Assembly: GCF_041320275.1 (NCBI RefSeq) | Contig: NZ_CP162023.1 | Location: forward strand, 3,968,001-4,032,000 | DNA from: Mumia sp. Pv4-285 | Lineage (GTDB): Bacteria > Actinomycetota > Actinomycetes > Propionibacteriales > Nocardioidaceae | Length of the DNA stretch: 64,000 nucleotides | Direction: 5' to 3' | In this document: one piece after another, positions 43,153-51,996 of the stretch | Layout of the letters: every line of letters begins with the position of its first letter | Numbering within the stretch: the first letter of the stretch is position 1 | Translations under genes and position numbers: made by a program | Notes under the pieces: generated by a model | The model's input: only the letters and a program-made list of their open reading frames with translations | What the model was told of the DNA's origin: nothing | The model's database searches: none

Positions 43153-43931
43153 CAGCCACCCAGCCCGGCGATCGCAGCGACGACGTCCTCAGGGCTCGGC
43201 CGGTCGAGGGTCCCCGCCAGCCGCCCGTCGCGCAGGAGCACCACGCGGTCCGCGTACGCGGCAGCCGTCGGCTCGTGCGTGACCATCACGACCGTCTGAC
43301 CGAGCTCGTCGACCGAGCGCCGCAGGAACCCGAGCACCTCCCCGCTCGAGCGGCTGTCGAGGTTGCCGGTCGGCTCGTCGGCGAACACCACGTCCGGCGA
43401 CGAGAGGAGCGCGCGCGCGATCGCGACCCGCTGCTGCTGCCCTCCGGACAGCTCCGACGGGCGGTGGGAGAGCCGGTCGGCGAGACCCAGGACGTCGACG
43501 AGCGTGTCGAGACGGTCCCAGTCGGGGTCGCGGCCGGCGAGGTCGAGCGGCAGCACGATGTTCTGCCGCGCGGTGAGGGTCGGGAGCAGGTTGAAGGCCT
43601 GGAAGACGAAGCCGACGTGCTCGCGCCGGAATCGCGTGAGCGCGGTGTCGTCGAGGTCGGCGAGCGCGACCCCCGCGACCTCGACCGCTCCCGAGGTGGG
43701 GGTGTCGAGGCCCGCGAGGCAGTGCATGAGCGTCGACTTGCCGGAGCCCGACGGCCCCATGATCGCCGTGAGCCGCGCCCGTTCGACATCGAGGTCGACG
43801 CCGTTGAGCGCGCGGACCTCCGCGTGCCCGCGGCCGTACGTCTTGGTCAGGTCGCGGGTGCGGGCGGCGACCGTCGAGGTGGGTGTCGCGGCGGCTGCTC
43901 CGCCGAGCGAGGGTGCAGGGATCGTTGCCAT
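43152..43931 (-). CDS. ABC transporter ATP-binding protein (LolD/MacB type)
   Basis: A 259-residue ATPase. Walker A is GPSGSGKSTL, the signature is LSGGQQQRVAIARAL, Walker B is VVFADEPTG and the switch His lies in VMVTHEPTAA. It drives the FtsX-type permease that follows. It starts 97 bases after the two-component genes, and TAGCGT six bases before the ATG marks its own leaderless promoter. Confidence 0.95.
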   Translation of the reverse strand: MATIPAPSLGGAAAATPTSTVAARTRDLTKTYGRGHAEVRALNGVDLDVERARLTAIMGPSGSGKSTLMHCLAGLDTPTSGAVEVAGVALADLDDTALTRFRREHVGFVFQAFNLLPTLTARQNIVLPLDLAGRDPDWDRLDTLVDVLGLADRLSHRPSELSGGQQQRVAIARALLSSPDVVFADEPTGNLDSRSSGEVLGFLRRSVDELGQTVVMVTHEPTAAAYADRVVLLRDGRLAGTLDRPSPEDVVAAIAGLGG

Positions 43932-43937
43932 GCCACC

Positions 43938-43943
43938 ACGCTA
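43938..43943 (-). promoter_or_regulatory. -10 box for the leaderless ABC ATPase gene
   Basis: TAGCGT, six bases, ATG at 43931. A 14-bp palindrome CTCGCGGCCGCGAG (43984-43997) lies about 40 bases further upstream and could be a response-regulator site. Confidence 0.45.
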
Positions 43944-44028
43944 GGAACGAGGAGGCACCGCGGGCGTCGACCTGCGGGCCGGTCTCGCGGCCGCGAGGTC
44001 ATACCGTGGTCGGACGTCGCGGGACCGG

Positions 44029-44724
44029 TCAGCTCGCGGGCCGCACGAGCCCGGCGTCGTACGCGAGGACGACGAGCTGGACCCGGTCGCGGCTGCCGGT
44101 CTTCGAGAGCAGCCTCCCCACGTGGGTCTTCACGGTCGGCTCGGCCACCACGAGGCGCGCGGCGATCTCCGGGTTGGTCAGGCCCTGCGCCACGAGGAGC
44201 AGCACCTCCCGTTCCCGGTCCGTGAGCGCCGCCAGCCTCGGCTCGGCCGGCGGCGTGGCACCCGGGAGCTGGTCGGCGAACCGCTCGAGCAGCCGCCGGG
44301 TCGCACTCGGGGCCACCACCGCCTCGCCGCGGTGGACGTCACGGATCGCGGCGAGCAGCACCTCGGGCGGCGTGTCCTTGAGCAGGAACGCCGACGCACC
44401 TGCGCGCAGGCCGTTGTGGACGTACTCGTCGAGGTCGAACGTCGTCAGGACCACGATGCGCGCGGTGATGCCGCGTCGGGTGAGCGCCCGTGTCGCGGCG
44501 ACGCCGTCGAGCCGGGGCATGCGTACGTCCATGAGCACGACGTCGGCGGTCGTCACCGAGAGCCGCTCCACCGCTTCGAGACCGTCGGCAGCCTCGCCGA
44601 CCACCTCCATGTCCGGCTGCGAGTCCACGAGCATCCGGAACCCGGCGCGTACGAGCTGCTGGTCGTCGACGAGGAACACCCTGAGGGGGCGGGTCCTCAC
44701 CACGTCGTCGTGCGGTGTGGTCAC
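44029..44724 (-). CDS. NarL/LuxR family response regulator
   Basis: A 231-residue response regulator. The receiver domain has the acidic pair in FLVDDQQ, phospho-acceptor Asp66 in VVLMDVRMP, and Lys in FLLKDTPPE. The C-terminal LuxR HTH reads LTDREREVLLLVAQGLTNPEIAARLVVAEPT. The GTG overlaps the kinase stop (GTGA). It probably controls the adjacent ABC transporter. Confidence 0.95.
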   Translation of the reverse strand: MTTPHDDVVRTRPLRVFLVDDQQLVRAGFRMLVDSQPDMEVVGEAADGLEAVERLSVTTADVVLMDVRMPRLDGVAATRALTRRGITARIVVLTTFDLDEYVHNGLRAGASAFLLKDTPPEVLLAAIRDVHRGEAVVAPSATRRLLERFADQLPGATPPAEPRLAALTDREREVLLLVAQGLTNPEIAARLVVAEPTVKTHVGRLLSKTGSRDRVQLVVLAYDAGLVRPAS

Positions 44725-45950
44725 TTCGCCTCCGGGCCGTACGGGATGTGGGCCTCCACCCGGAACCCGCCACCGCTGAGCGGGCCCGCCTCAACGGTGC
44801 CGTCGTGGATCGCGATGCGCTCGCGGATGCCTCGGATGCCGTGCCCGCCCGGCGGCACGGTCGTCGCGACGGCGGGGACGGCGCTCGCTCCGGCGCTCGC
44901 TCCGGCCGGGCCGGCCGGAAGACCGCGGGACCCCCCGTCGTCCTCGACCCGGACGAGGACGTGGTCGCCTGCCACGGTCAGCTGGACCCGTGCCCGGACG
45001 TCCGGACCCGCGTGCTTCAGCGTGTTGGTGAGCGCCTCCTGCACGACGCGGTACACCGTGAGACCCGACGCCGTGTCGACGCGTCTCGGATCCCCGTGGG
45101 CCTCGATGCGGACGTCGAGCCCGCTCTCGCGGACCTGCTCGATCAGCGTCGGGACGTCCGCAGCGGTCGGCATCGGCGCCCGCGACGTCGCACCGTCGCC
45201 GGAGTCGTCCTCGTCGCGGAGCAGCCCGAGAAGTCTCCGCATCTCCGCCAGCGACTGGCGAGAGGTCCGCGAGATCGTCTCCAGCGTCTCGGTCGCCACC
45301 TCGGGGCGGGTGCGCGACGCGTACAGGGCACCGTCGGCCTGCACGACGATCACGGACAGGCTGTGCGCGACGACGTCGTGCATCTCGCGCGCGATGCGGG
45401 CACGCTCGGCGGCAGCCGCGATCTGTGCCTGCTGGGCGGCGTCGCGCTCGAGCTGACGGGCCCGCTCCTCGAGCCCTGCGACGTAGTCGCGCCGGGTGCG
45501 CAGGTAGGCCCCGAACGCCCACGGAGCGAGCACGACCAGGCTCATCATCACGACGGTGGCGATCTCGTTGACGTCGGGCGAGACGCGGTACCAGTCGATC
45601 GTCGAGAGCACGGCCCCCAGGAGGCCGACACCGAGACCCGCCCGACGGGCCCACACCGGGCCGTACGCCGCGATCGCGTACAGCGAGAACAGCAGCGCCA
45701 CGTCGCCGTAGAGCGGCACATCGGTGAGGACCAGCTGCCCCGCCAGCAGGACGGCGACCGCGGCGAACGAGGCGACCGGCGCCGTACGCCGCCAGGCCAA
45801 CGGGACGAAGATGACGATCTGGTACGCGGCGTCGCTGCGCATGGAGCCGTCGAACAGCGCGAACGGGACCAGCGGGAGTGCCAGCGCACAGGCGAGAACC
45901 ACGTCCATCGCGAACGGGTGCGCGCGCGTCCACGCCGTCAGGGTCCTCAC
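44721..45950 (-). CDS. Sensor histidine kinase (HisKA_3 family)
   Basis: A 409-residue membrane kinase with about four to five N-terminal transmembrane segments and little outer loop, as in sensors of membrane stress. The dimerisation helix carries phospho-acceptor His191 in REMHDVVAHSLSV; the C-terminal ATPase has DVRARVQLTV and GGHGIRGIRERI. The start is GTG at 45950, six bases after TACCCT. It is the partner of the response regulator that overlaps its stop. Confidence 0.94.
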   Translation of the reverse strand: MRTLTAWTRAHPFAMDVVLACALALPLVPFALFDGSMRSDAAYQIVIFVPLAWRRTAPVASFAAVAVLLAGQLVLTDVPLYGDVALLFSLYAIAAYGPVWARRAGLGVGLLGAVLSTIDWYRVSPDVNEIATVVMMSLVVLAPWAFGAYLRTRRDYVAGLEERARQLERDAAQQAQIAAAAERARIAREMHDVVAHSLSVIVVQADGALYASRTRPEVATETLETISRTSRQSLAEMRRLLGLLRDEDDSGDGATSRAPMPTAADVPTLIEQVRESGLDVRIEAHGDPRRVDTASGLTVYRVVQEALTNTLKHAGPDVRARVQLTVAGDHVLVRVEDDGGSRGLPAGPAGASAGASAVPAVATTVPPGGHGIRGIRERIAIHDGTVEAGPLSGGGFRVEAHIPYGPEAK

Positions 45951-45956
45951 CCCGCC

Positions 45957-45962
45957 AGGGTA
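45957..45962 (-). promoter_or_regulatory. -10 box for the leaderless histidine kinase gene
   Basis: TACCCT, six bases, GTG at 45950. Confidence 0.4.
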
Positions 45963-46022
45963 TGCGCCGATCCGGTGCCGCCCATCAGACCACGGTCGGA
46001 TCTGCGACCCGTGGTGGACGGG

Positions 46023-46988
46023 TCAGCCGATCAGCCGGGCGAGCACGTCGGGGTCGATGTTGGCTCCCGAGGCGATCGCCACGGCGGTCCCGTCCCCCAC
46101 GTCGACCCGGTCGTGGAGGAGCGCTGCCGCAGCCACCGCTCCGCTCGCCTCCACGACGAGCCGCGAGCCGCGGACGACCGTCCCGACAGCGGTCAGGATG
46201 TCGTCGTCGGACACCGTGACCACGTCGTCGACGAAGGCGGTGATGTGGTCCCAGTTGAGCAGGCCGACCGAGTCCGTCCGGAGTCCGTCGGCCACCGTCC
46301 GCTGCGTGTCGGCGACCGGCCACACCCGCCGCTCACCGGCCGCCCAGCCCTCGGCGAGGTCGCCGGCGAGCTCCGGCTCGACCGCCACGACGCGCACGTC
46401 GGGTCGCAGGGCCTTCACCGCTGCCGCGATGCCGCTGACGAGGCCGCCGCCGCTGACCGGGACCACGACCACGTCGAGGTCGGGTACCTGCTCGACGACC
46501 TCCAGCCCGACCGTCCCCTGGCCGGCGATCACCCGGGCGTCGTCGTACGGCGGGATCAGCTCGGCGCCGGTGTCGGAGGCGATCTGCTCGGCCCGCTGGA
46601 GACGCTCCGCGGCCGGGACCCGGACGATCTCGGCGCCCCACCGCGCGGTCGCCGCGACCTTGATGTCCGGCGCGGAGTCGGGGATGACGATGATGGCCTG
46701 GACGCCGGCGGCCCTGGCCGCGTAGGCGACGGCCTGTGCATGGTTGCCGGACGAGTGGGTCACCACACCGGCACGCCGCTGCTCGTCGTCGAGGAGCGCG
46801 ATCGCGTTGGTCGCGCCCCTGAGCTTGAACGCGCCCGTCGGCTGGAGCCCCTCGGCCTTCAGCAGGAACGGCACCGACCCGTCGGCGGCCACGAGCGGCA
46901 CCACGGGGGTGCGCAGGCAGCTCGACGCGATGCGCTCGGCGGCGGCGCGGACGTCGTCGAGGGAGACGAGGGCACGGGAGTCGCTCAT
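46023..46988 (-). CDS. Threonine/serine dehydratase-like PLP enzyme
   Basis: A 321-residue fold-type II PLP enzyme. The PLP Lys is in PTGAFKLRGATNA, the substrate loop is THSSGNHAQAVAYAA and the phosphate loop is VPVSGGGLVSG. It lacks the C-terminal ACT domain of biosynthetic IlvA, so it resembles catabolic threonine/serine deaminase or serine racemase. TAGGGT ends six bases before the ATG. Confidence 0.9.
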   Translation of the reverse strand: MSDSRALVSLDDVRAAAERIASSCLRTPVVPLVAADGSVPFLLKAEGLQPTGAFKLRGATNAIALLDDEQRRAGVVTHSSGNHAQAVAYAARAAGVQAIIVIPDSAPDIKVAATARWGAEIVRVPAAERLQRAEQIASDTGAELIPPYDDARVIAGQGTVGLEVVEQVPDLDVVVVPVSGGGLVSGIAAAVKALRPDVRVVAVEPELAGDLAEGWAAGERRVWPVADTQRTVADGLRTDSVGLLNWDHITAFVDDVVTVSDDDILTAVGTVVRGSRLVVEASGAVAAAALLHDRVDVGDGTAVAIASGANIDPDVLARLIG

Positions 46989-46994
46989 GCACCC

Positions 46995-47000
46995 ACCCTA
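46995..47000 (-). promoter_or_regulatory. -10 box for the leaderless dehydratase gene
   Basis: TAGGGT, six bases, ATG at 46988. It is arranged back to back with an identical box for the gene at 47050. Confidence 0.45.
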
Positions 47001-47037
47001 GGTCCGCTGACGGGCCCCGCCGCTTCGTGCGCGCAGG

Positions 47038-47043
47038 TAGGGT
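47038..47043 (+). promoter_or_regulatory. -10 box for the leaderless small membrane protein gene
   Basis: TAGGGT, six bases, ATG at 47050. Confidence 0.45.
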
Positions 47044-47049
47044 GAAGTC

Positions 47050-47307
47050 ATGGGGAAGGCGATACCGATCATCATCGTCATCGCGCTCGCGGTGTACGCC
47101 CTCTTCGACGTCATCGCCACGCCGCGCGACCGCGTCCGCTACCTGCCGAAGCCGCTGTGGGTCTTGGTGGTCCTGATCCCGGCGCTCGGCGTCGCGGCCT
47201 GGCTCGTGTTCGGCAAGGTCCGCACCAAGCCGGCCGGTCCCCCGCGCCCGCAGCGCCCGTTCGCCCGGGGTCCCGACGACGACCCTGACTTCCTGCGCGG
47301 CCTCTGA
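47050..47307 (+). CDS. PLDc N-terminal-domain small membrane protein
   Basis: An 85-residue protein with two transmembrane helices (about 4-22 and 36-56). The spacing of ALFDVIATPRDRVRYLPKPLWVL matches the phospholipase-D-nuclease N-terminal domain, which is only a membrane anchor; no catalytic HKD motif is present. The tail is Pro/Arg-rich and ends DDDPDFLRGL. Function unknown. Confidence 0.82.
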   Translation: MGKAIPIIIVIALAVYALFDVIATPRDRVRYLPKPLWVLVVLIPALGVAAWLVFGKVRTKPAGPPRPQRPFARGPDDDPDFLRGL

Positions 47308-47319
47308 GCCGGACGCGGC

Positions 47320-48291
47320 CTACTTCGCGTACGAGTGCAGGCCGGGGAAGAACAGGTTGACGCCGACGAAGTTGAACAGGAACGTGGCGAAAGCGACCAG
47401 GGACAGGATGGCCGCAGCCTTCCCCTTCCAGCCGGCGGTCGCGCGGGCGTGGAGGTATCCGGCGTAGGCGACCCAGGTGATGAACGCCCAGACCTCCTTC
47501 GGGTCCCAGCCCCACGGGCGACCCCACGCGTGCTCGGCCCAGATCGGGCCGGAGATCAGCGCCGCGAACGTCCAGACCGGGAACGAGAATGCCGTCACAC
47601 GGTATGCGAGCTGGTCCATCGACGCCGCGCTCGGCAGCCGCCCCAGGTAGCCCTTCGCGCCGCCACGGGCGTCGGCGCGGGTCCGGACCAGGTAGAGAAC
47701 CGAGGCGCCGGCCCCGACGAGGAAGCCGGCTCCGGCGACCATCGCGGAGATGACGTGGATGACCAGCCAGTACGAGTCGAGGGCCGGCACGAGCGGACCG
47801 GCCGGGACGTACACGGTCATCGACAGCCCGAGCACCACGACGGAGAACCCGAGCACGATCGGCGCGAGCCACTGGACCCTCAGCAGTGCGACCATCACGA
47901 GGTAGCCACCGAGCACGACGCAGATCCCGGTGATCGAGAACTCGTACATGTTGCCCCACGGGACCCGCTCGGCGGCGAGGCCGCGAGTCACCACGGCCGC
48001 GAGCAGGACGAGGAACCCGAGCACGGTCAGCGAGAACGCGATCCGACCGAAGAGGTCGGAGCGCTCCTCGGCGGCCTCACCCTCGGCTGCCGAGGGCGAG
48101 ATCGCCGGGGTGGCGCCACTCGAGCCCCCACCCACCAGCGCGGGCTCCGCCGCGGCCACGGCACGCTCGACGCGGACCGCCTTCGACCCGAAGGCCCACT
48201 GCGCCACCGAGGCCAGCCAGGCCAGCGCCAGGACGGCCGTCGCCGCTGCGACGGCATCGTTGGAGAAGTTCGCCCAGTCCTCGAGTGTCAT
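47320..48291 (-). CDS. ccsB: Cytochrome c biogenesis protein CcsB (ResC)
   Basis: A 323-residue polytopic protein of system II cytochrome c maturation, which with ResB moves haem across the membrane and attaches it to apocytochrome. The haem-handling WWD-like stretch is visible as WAEHAWGRPWGWDPKEVWAF, and conserved His lie in VIHVISAM and near the C-terminus. The ATG overlaps the resB stop (ATGA). Confidence 0.94.
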   Translation of the reverse strand: MTLEDWANFSNDAVAAATAVLALAWLASVAQWAFGSKAVRVERAVAAAEPALVGGGSSGATPAISPSAAEGEAAEERSDLFGRIAFSLTVLGFLVLLAAVVTRGLAAERVPWGNMYEFSITGICVVLGGYLVMVALLRVQWLAPIVLGFSVVVLGLSMTVYVPAGPLVPALDSYWLVIHVISAMVAGAGFLVGAGASVLYLVRTRADARGGAKGYLGRLPSAASMDQLAYRVTAFSFPVWTFAALISGPIWAEHAWGRPWGWDPKEVWAFITWVAYAGYLHARATAGWKGKAAAILSLVAFATFLFNFVGVNLFFPGLHSYAK

Positions 48292-49967
48292 GCCTGGTCC
48301 TTAGTCGGCGCAGTCTTAGTCGGCGCGGTCTCAGTCGGTGTCTCCGACGCCGTGTCGTAGTCGGTTTCAGTATGCCCCGTGCGTTCCGCGAGCCGTGCAG
48401 CCAGGTCGTCGACGCTCTGCGCGACGTCGCTGCGTGGCACTCGGTCGAGCGCCGCGATCTCCACCACGGTCACCCCGTCCTCACGCCGCCGCGCGCGGAC
48501 CCACGTACGACGTGGGCGGATCGTCAGCGACAGGACCAGCCCGATCACACCGATGGAGACGCCCCACAGAGGGATCATCACGCCCGGCTGCGCGCTGAAC
48601 TGGAACCGCGCGAACTGCCGCAGCTCCACGAACTCGATCGACCCCTTGCCGTCGGGCAGCGACACCGTCTGACCGGGTGTCAGCATGATCCGCAGGGGCT
48701 TGCCGTCGTCGCCCGTCAGCTGCGTCAGCTCGTCCTTGTCCAGGACGTAGACCGACTGCGACTCACCGTTGTCGAGCCCCAGGTCGCCGTAGTAGGCGAA
48801 GAGCCCGAGCAGCGGGTTCGCGGCGCCAGGATGGGCCGAAACCGGGATCTCGTCGTCACCGAACGAGACCGCCGTCGGGAGGAAGAAGCCCTGGAACCCG
48901 AGCTGCTCCGGCCTCGCCTCGGGCACCTTGACGACACCGTTCGACGTGTACGTCGCGTCCGCCGGCAGGAACGGCACAGCATCCTCGAAAACCACACGTC
49001 CTCGCCCGTCGCGGACGCGGATCACCGGGGCGTACCCCGAGCCGACGAGGTACGCGGAGGCGCCGTCGACGCGCAGCGGGTGGTTGACCTTCACCTCGAA
49101 GGGTCGCGGGTCCTCGCCCGGCGCGTCGGTCACGGCGCCGGTCGCGACGAAGCTGCGGGGCGCGCCGCGTTGCGGGCCGTCGAGCTCGAACGTCGCGTCG
49201 AGGTCGTCGAGGGTCAGCGAGAACGGCGGCAGGTCGTCGGTGTCGAACAGCCCGCCCGACGTGAACTCGTCGAACTGGGTGAGCGTGTTGGAGAAGCCCT
49301 TGCCCTCGGCCACGATCGCGCTGCCGCGGTAGCCGAGCAGGCTCATCGAGGCGACGCCGACGAGCACCACCGTGAGGCTCACGTGGAACACGAGGTTGCC
49401 GAACTCGCGCAGGTAGCCCTTCTCGGCGCGGACCTCTCCGGCCACCACCGCGCCGGCGTCGTCGGTCTCGGTGACGGTGTCCTTGCGGGCCCAGCCGATC
49501 GTGCCGCCGGCGGCGGTGAGCACGGACCCGACGTCGTCGGTGGTCTCGTACGTCGCCGAGGCCGGCAGCCGGGAGAAGTTGCGCGGCGCCTTCGGCGGAC
49601 GGGCCCGCAGCGCCCGCGCGTAGACGCCGACCCGCGGGATGATGCAGCCGATCAGCGAGATCATCAGGAGGATGTAGATCGCGCTGAACCACACCGACGT
49701 GTAGACGTGGAACGCGCCGAGCCTGTCGAGGACGGGCGCGAGGTCGGGGTGGCGCTCGAAGTACGCCTGGACCGCCCGCTGGTCGACCGAGCGCTGCGGC
49801 ACGATCGAGCCCGGGACTGCGGCGAGCGCGAGCAGCAGCAGCAGGAACAGCGCCGTGCGCATGGACGTCAGCTGACGCCACGCCCAGCGCACGGTCTCCA
49901 CCAGCGAGAGCGCCGGCGCCGCGCCGCCACGGCCCTTCTTGGTCGGGGCCCGTCGATCGTCGGCCAT
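48288..49967 (-). CDS. resB: Cytochrome c biogenesis protein ResB
   Basis: A 559-residue ResB homologue. Three N-terminal membrane helices (TALFLLLLLALAAVPGSIVPQ begins the first) precede a large outer domain (about 210-455) and a last helix near 465-485 before a cytoplasmic tail. It pairs with CcsB as the haem-lyase complex. ATG at 49967 shares a base with the ccdA stop. Confidence 0.93.
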   Translation of the reverse strand: MADDRRAPTKKGRGGAAPALSLVETVRWAWRQLTSMRTALFLLLLLALAAVPGSIVPQRSVDQRAVQAYFERHPDLAPVLDRLGAFHVYTSVWFSAIYILLMISLIGCIIPRVGVYARALRARPPKAPRNFSRLPASATYETTDDVGSVLTAAGGTIGWARKDTVTETDDAGAVVAGEVRAEKGYLREFGNLVFHVSLTVVLVGVASMSLLGYRGSAIVAEGKGFSNTLTQFDEFTSGGLFDTDDLPPFSLTLDDLDATFELDGPQRGAPRSFVATGAVTDAPGEDPRPFEVKVNHPLRVDGASAYLVGSGYAPVIRVRDGRGRVVFEDAVPFLPADATYTSNGVVKVPEARPEQLGFQGFFLPTAVSFGDDEIPVSAHPGAANPLLGLFAYYGDLGLDNGESQSVYVLDKDELTQLTGDDGKPLRIMLTPGQTVSLPDGKGSIEFVELRQFARFQFSAQPGVMIPLWGVSIGVIGLVLSLTIRPRRTWVRARRREDGVTVVEIAALDRVPRSDVAQSVDDLAARLAERTGHTETDYDTASETPTETAPTKTAPTKDQA

Positions 49968-50728
49968 CACACCACCGTCTCGAACGTGCCGGCCCACGAG
50001 GTGAGCCGGATCATCAGCTCGCTCCACAGACCCGTCACCAGGAGCACGCCGACGACGACGAGCAGGCCGCCGCCGACCAGCGAGATCGCGCGCTGGTGCC
50101 GACGCACCCACATCGTGGCCCGGGCGAAACGGCTGAACGCCAGCGCCGCGAGCAGGAACGGGATGCCGAGGCCGAGGCAGTAGATGAAGGTGAGGAATGC
50201 GCCTCGCCCCGCCGTGCCCTCGCCGTACGCGAGGGTCAGGACGGCACCGAGCGCGGGGCCGATGCAGGGGGTCCACCCGATCGCGAAGAGCACGCCGAGC
50301 AGCGGCGCGACCGCGAGCCCGACCGACGGGACGGCGTGGATGCGCACGTCGCGCTGCATCCACGGCACGAAGCCCATGAACGCGAGACCGAGCAGGATCA
50401 CGACGATGCCCATGACGATCGTGATCGGACGCTCGTACTCGCGCAGCTCCAGGCCGATCGACCCGAACAACACGCCGTACGAGACGAACACGGCACTGAA
50501 GCCGAGCACGAACAGCAGGGCCCCTGCCAGCAGGCGACCCCGCTGACGCGCCGTCTTCTGGTCGTCGGCGACCTCGGCCGCGGTCATCCCCGAGACGTAC
50601 GACAGGTAGCCGGGCAGCAGCGGCACGACGCACGGAGAGAAGAAGGAGACGAGCCCCGCGAGGAGTGCGACCGCGGCGGCGACCAGCAAGGATCCCGAGA
50701 GGACGGTCTCCTGGACCCACTCATTCAT
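49967..50728 (-). CDS. ccdA: Thiol-disulfide transporter CcdA (DsbD-like)
   Basis: A 253-residue membrane protein with six helices. SFFSPCVVPLLPGYLSYVSG and IGWTPCIGPALGAVL carry the two redox Cys that relay electrons from cytoplasmic thioredoxin to outer thioredoxin-like proteins, here TlpA/ResA. ATG at 50728 has GGAG eight bases upstream and lies inside the end of the tlpA gene; a GTG at 50740 is possible. Confidence 0.93.
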   Translation of the reverse strand: MNEWVQETVLSGSLLVAAAVALLAGLVSFFSPCVVPLLPGYLSYVSGMTAAEVADDQKTARQRGRLLAGALLFVLGFSAVFVSYGVLFGSIGLELREYERPITIVMGIVVILLGLAFMGFVPWMQRDVRIHAVPSVGLAVAPLLGVLFAIGWTPCIGPALGAVLTLAYGEGTAGRGAFLTFIYCLGLGIPFLLAALAFSRFARATMWVRRHQRAISLVGGGLLVVVGVLLVTGLWSELMIRLTSWAGTFETVV

Positions 50729-51317
50729 CGCCGGCTCCACCGCCGCTCGCGTCCTCGATCAGACCCCGCAGGGTCGGCTCGGAGATCGACCCGAGCATGC
50801 GCGCGGCGACCGTGCCGTCGGGGGCGATGACCCACGTCGTCGGCACGGCCATCGACGGGAGGCTGTCGCGGAAGCCGAGCACGGCCTGCCCCGTACGATC
50901 GTAGATCGACGGGTAGGTGATGCCGAAGTTCTCGTCGTACGCGAGCGCCGCCGCGCGCGAGTCTCGGATGTTGATGCCGAGGAACTGCACGTCGTCGCCG
51001 GACTCGGCGTCGACCGCGGCGAACGCCGGGGCCTCGACGCGGCAGTCGGCGCACCACGACCCCCACACGTTGACCACGACGGTCTTGCCCGCGAAGTCCG
51101 AGAGCGCGACCTGGTCGCCGTCGAGCGTCTCTCCGGACAGCTCGGGCGCCGGCTCACGCTCGGACACCTCCGGGACCGTGATGCTCCCGTCCCCGGCCAC
51201 GTAGCCCCCTGTCGTCTCGTCCGCCTGCGTCGACGACGAGCAGCCGGCGAGCAGCACCACCGCGGCAGCGGAGGCGAGCAGACGCACGCCGAGACGACGG
51301 GAGGCGCGGGGGATCAT
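50721..51317 (-). CDS. TlpA/ResA-type thioredoxin lipoprotein
   Basis: A 198-residue membrane-anchored thioredoxin. Lipobox LLAGC sets Cys26 as the lipidated residue. The active site is WCADC (Cys89, Cys92), with the cis-Pro in AVPTTWV. It should reduce apocytochrome c haem-binding Cys using electrons from CcdA. The ATG overlaps the histidine phosphatase stop (ATGA). Confidence 0.93.
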   Translation of the reverse strand: MIPRASRRLGVRLLASAAAVVLLAGCSSSTQADETTGGYVAGDGSITVPEVSEREPAPELSGETLDGDQVALSDFAGKTVVVNVWGSWCADCRVEAPAFAAVDAESGDDVQFLGINIRDSRAAALAYDENFGITYPSIYDRTGQAVLGFRDSLPSMAVPTTWVIAPDGTVAARMLGSISEPTLRGLIEDASGGGAGDE

Positions 51318-51970
51318 GCGCCGCCGACGAACTTCTTGCGGAGCTTCGCGGGGATCAGGTCGCCGGCCGGCTCGTTGTAGGCGACGGCGACCGGCACGTC
51401 GCCGTCGTACGTCACCGAGGTCACGCTCGCCAGCGAGCACTGGCGCCGGCGGGGGTCGTGGAGGTAGCGGCGCCGCTCGACGGTGAGCCGCGCGACCCAC
51501 ACCGGGAGCTGGTGCGACACGATCACGGCCTCGCGCCCCCGTGCGGCGTCGCGGGCGTCGGCCATCGCCGCGAACATGCGGGCTGCGATCTCCTTGTAGG
51601 GCTCGCCCCACGACGGCTTCGACGGGTTGCGCAGCCTCCACCAGACCCCTGGGTGCCGCAACGAGCCGTCGCCGACGCCGAACGTCTTGCCCTCGAACTG
51701 GTTGCCGGCCTCGATCACGCGGGGATCGGTCATCACGCTGAGCCCGAGCGTCTTGGCGATCGGCTCCATCGTCTCCTGGGCCCGCTCGAGCGGGGACGCG
51801 ACGAGGTGCGCGACGTCCGCCTCGGCGAAGAACTCGGCTCCACGCTCGGCCATCTGGCGACCCAGGTCCGAGAGGTGGTAGTCGGGAAGCCGCCCGTAGA
51901 GCACGCCTGCGGGGTTGTGCACCTCGCCGTGCCGCATCAGGTGGACGATGGTGCGGTCGCTGTGGGTCAT
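51314..51970 (-). CDS. Histidine phosphatase family protein (phosphoglycerate mutase-like)
   Basis: A 218-residue histidine phosphatase. The phospho-His is in LMRHGEVHN, partner residues are in ASPLERAQET and the second His is in VIVSHQLPVWV. The substrate is unknown. It is embedded in the hemL-tlpA-ccdA-resB-ccsB run and coupled at its stop, an arrangement seen in other actinobacteria. The ATG follows GAGGAC. Confidence 0.9.
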   Translation of the reverse strand: MTHSDRTIVHLMRHGEVHNPAGVLYGRLPDYHLSDLGRQMAERGAEFFAEADVAHLVASPLERAQETMEPIAKTLGLSVMTDPRVIEAGNQFEGKTFGVGDGSLRHPGVWWRLRNPSKPSWGEPYKEIAARMFAAMADARDAARGREAVIVSHQLPVWVARLTVERRRYLHDPRRRQCSLASVTSVTYDGDVPVAVAYNEPAGDLIPAKLRKKFVGGA

Positions 51971-51996
51971 GTCCTCATTGTCTCCGGTCGCGCTGA

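Noticed and set aside
50721-51641. Longer start of the TlpA/ResA protein upstream of 51317
   Set aside because: The extra residues come from the overlapping histidine phosphatase gene read in another frame and would destroy the lipoprotein signal.
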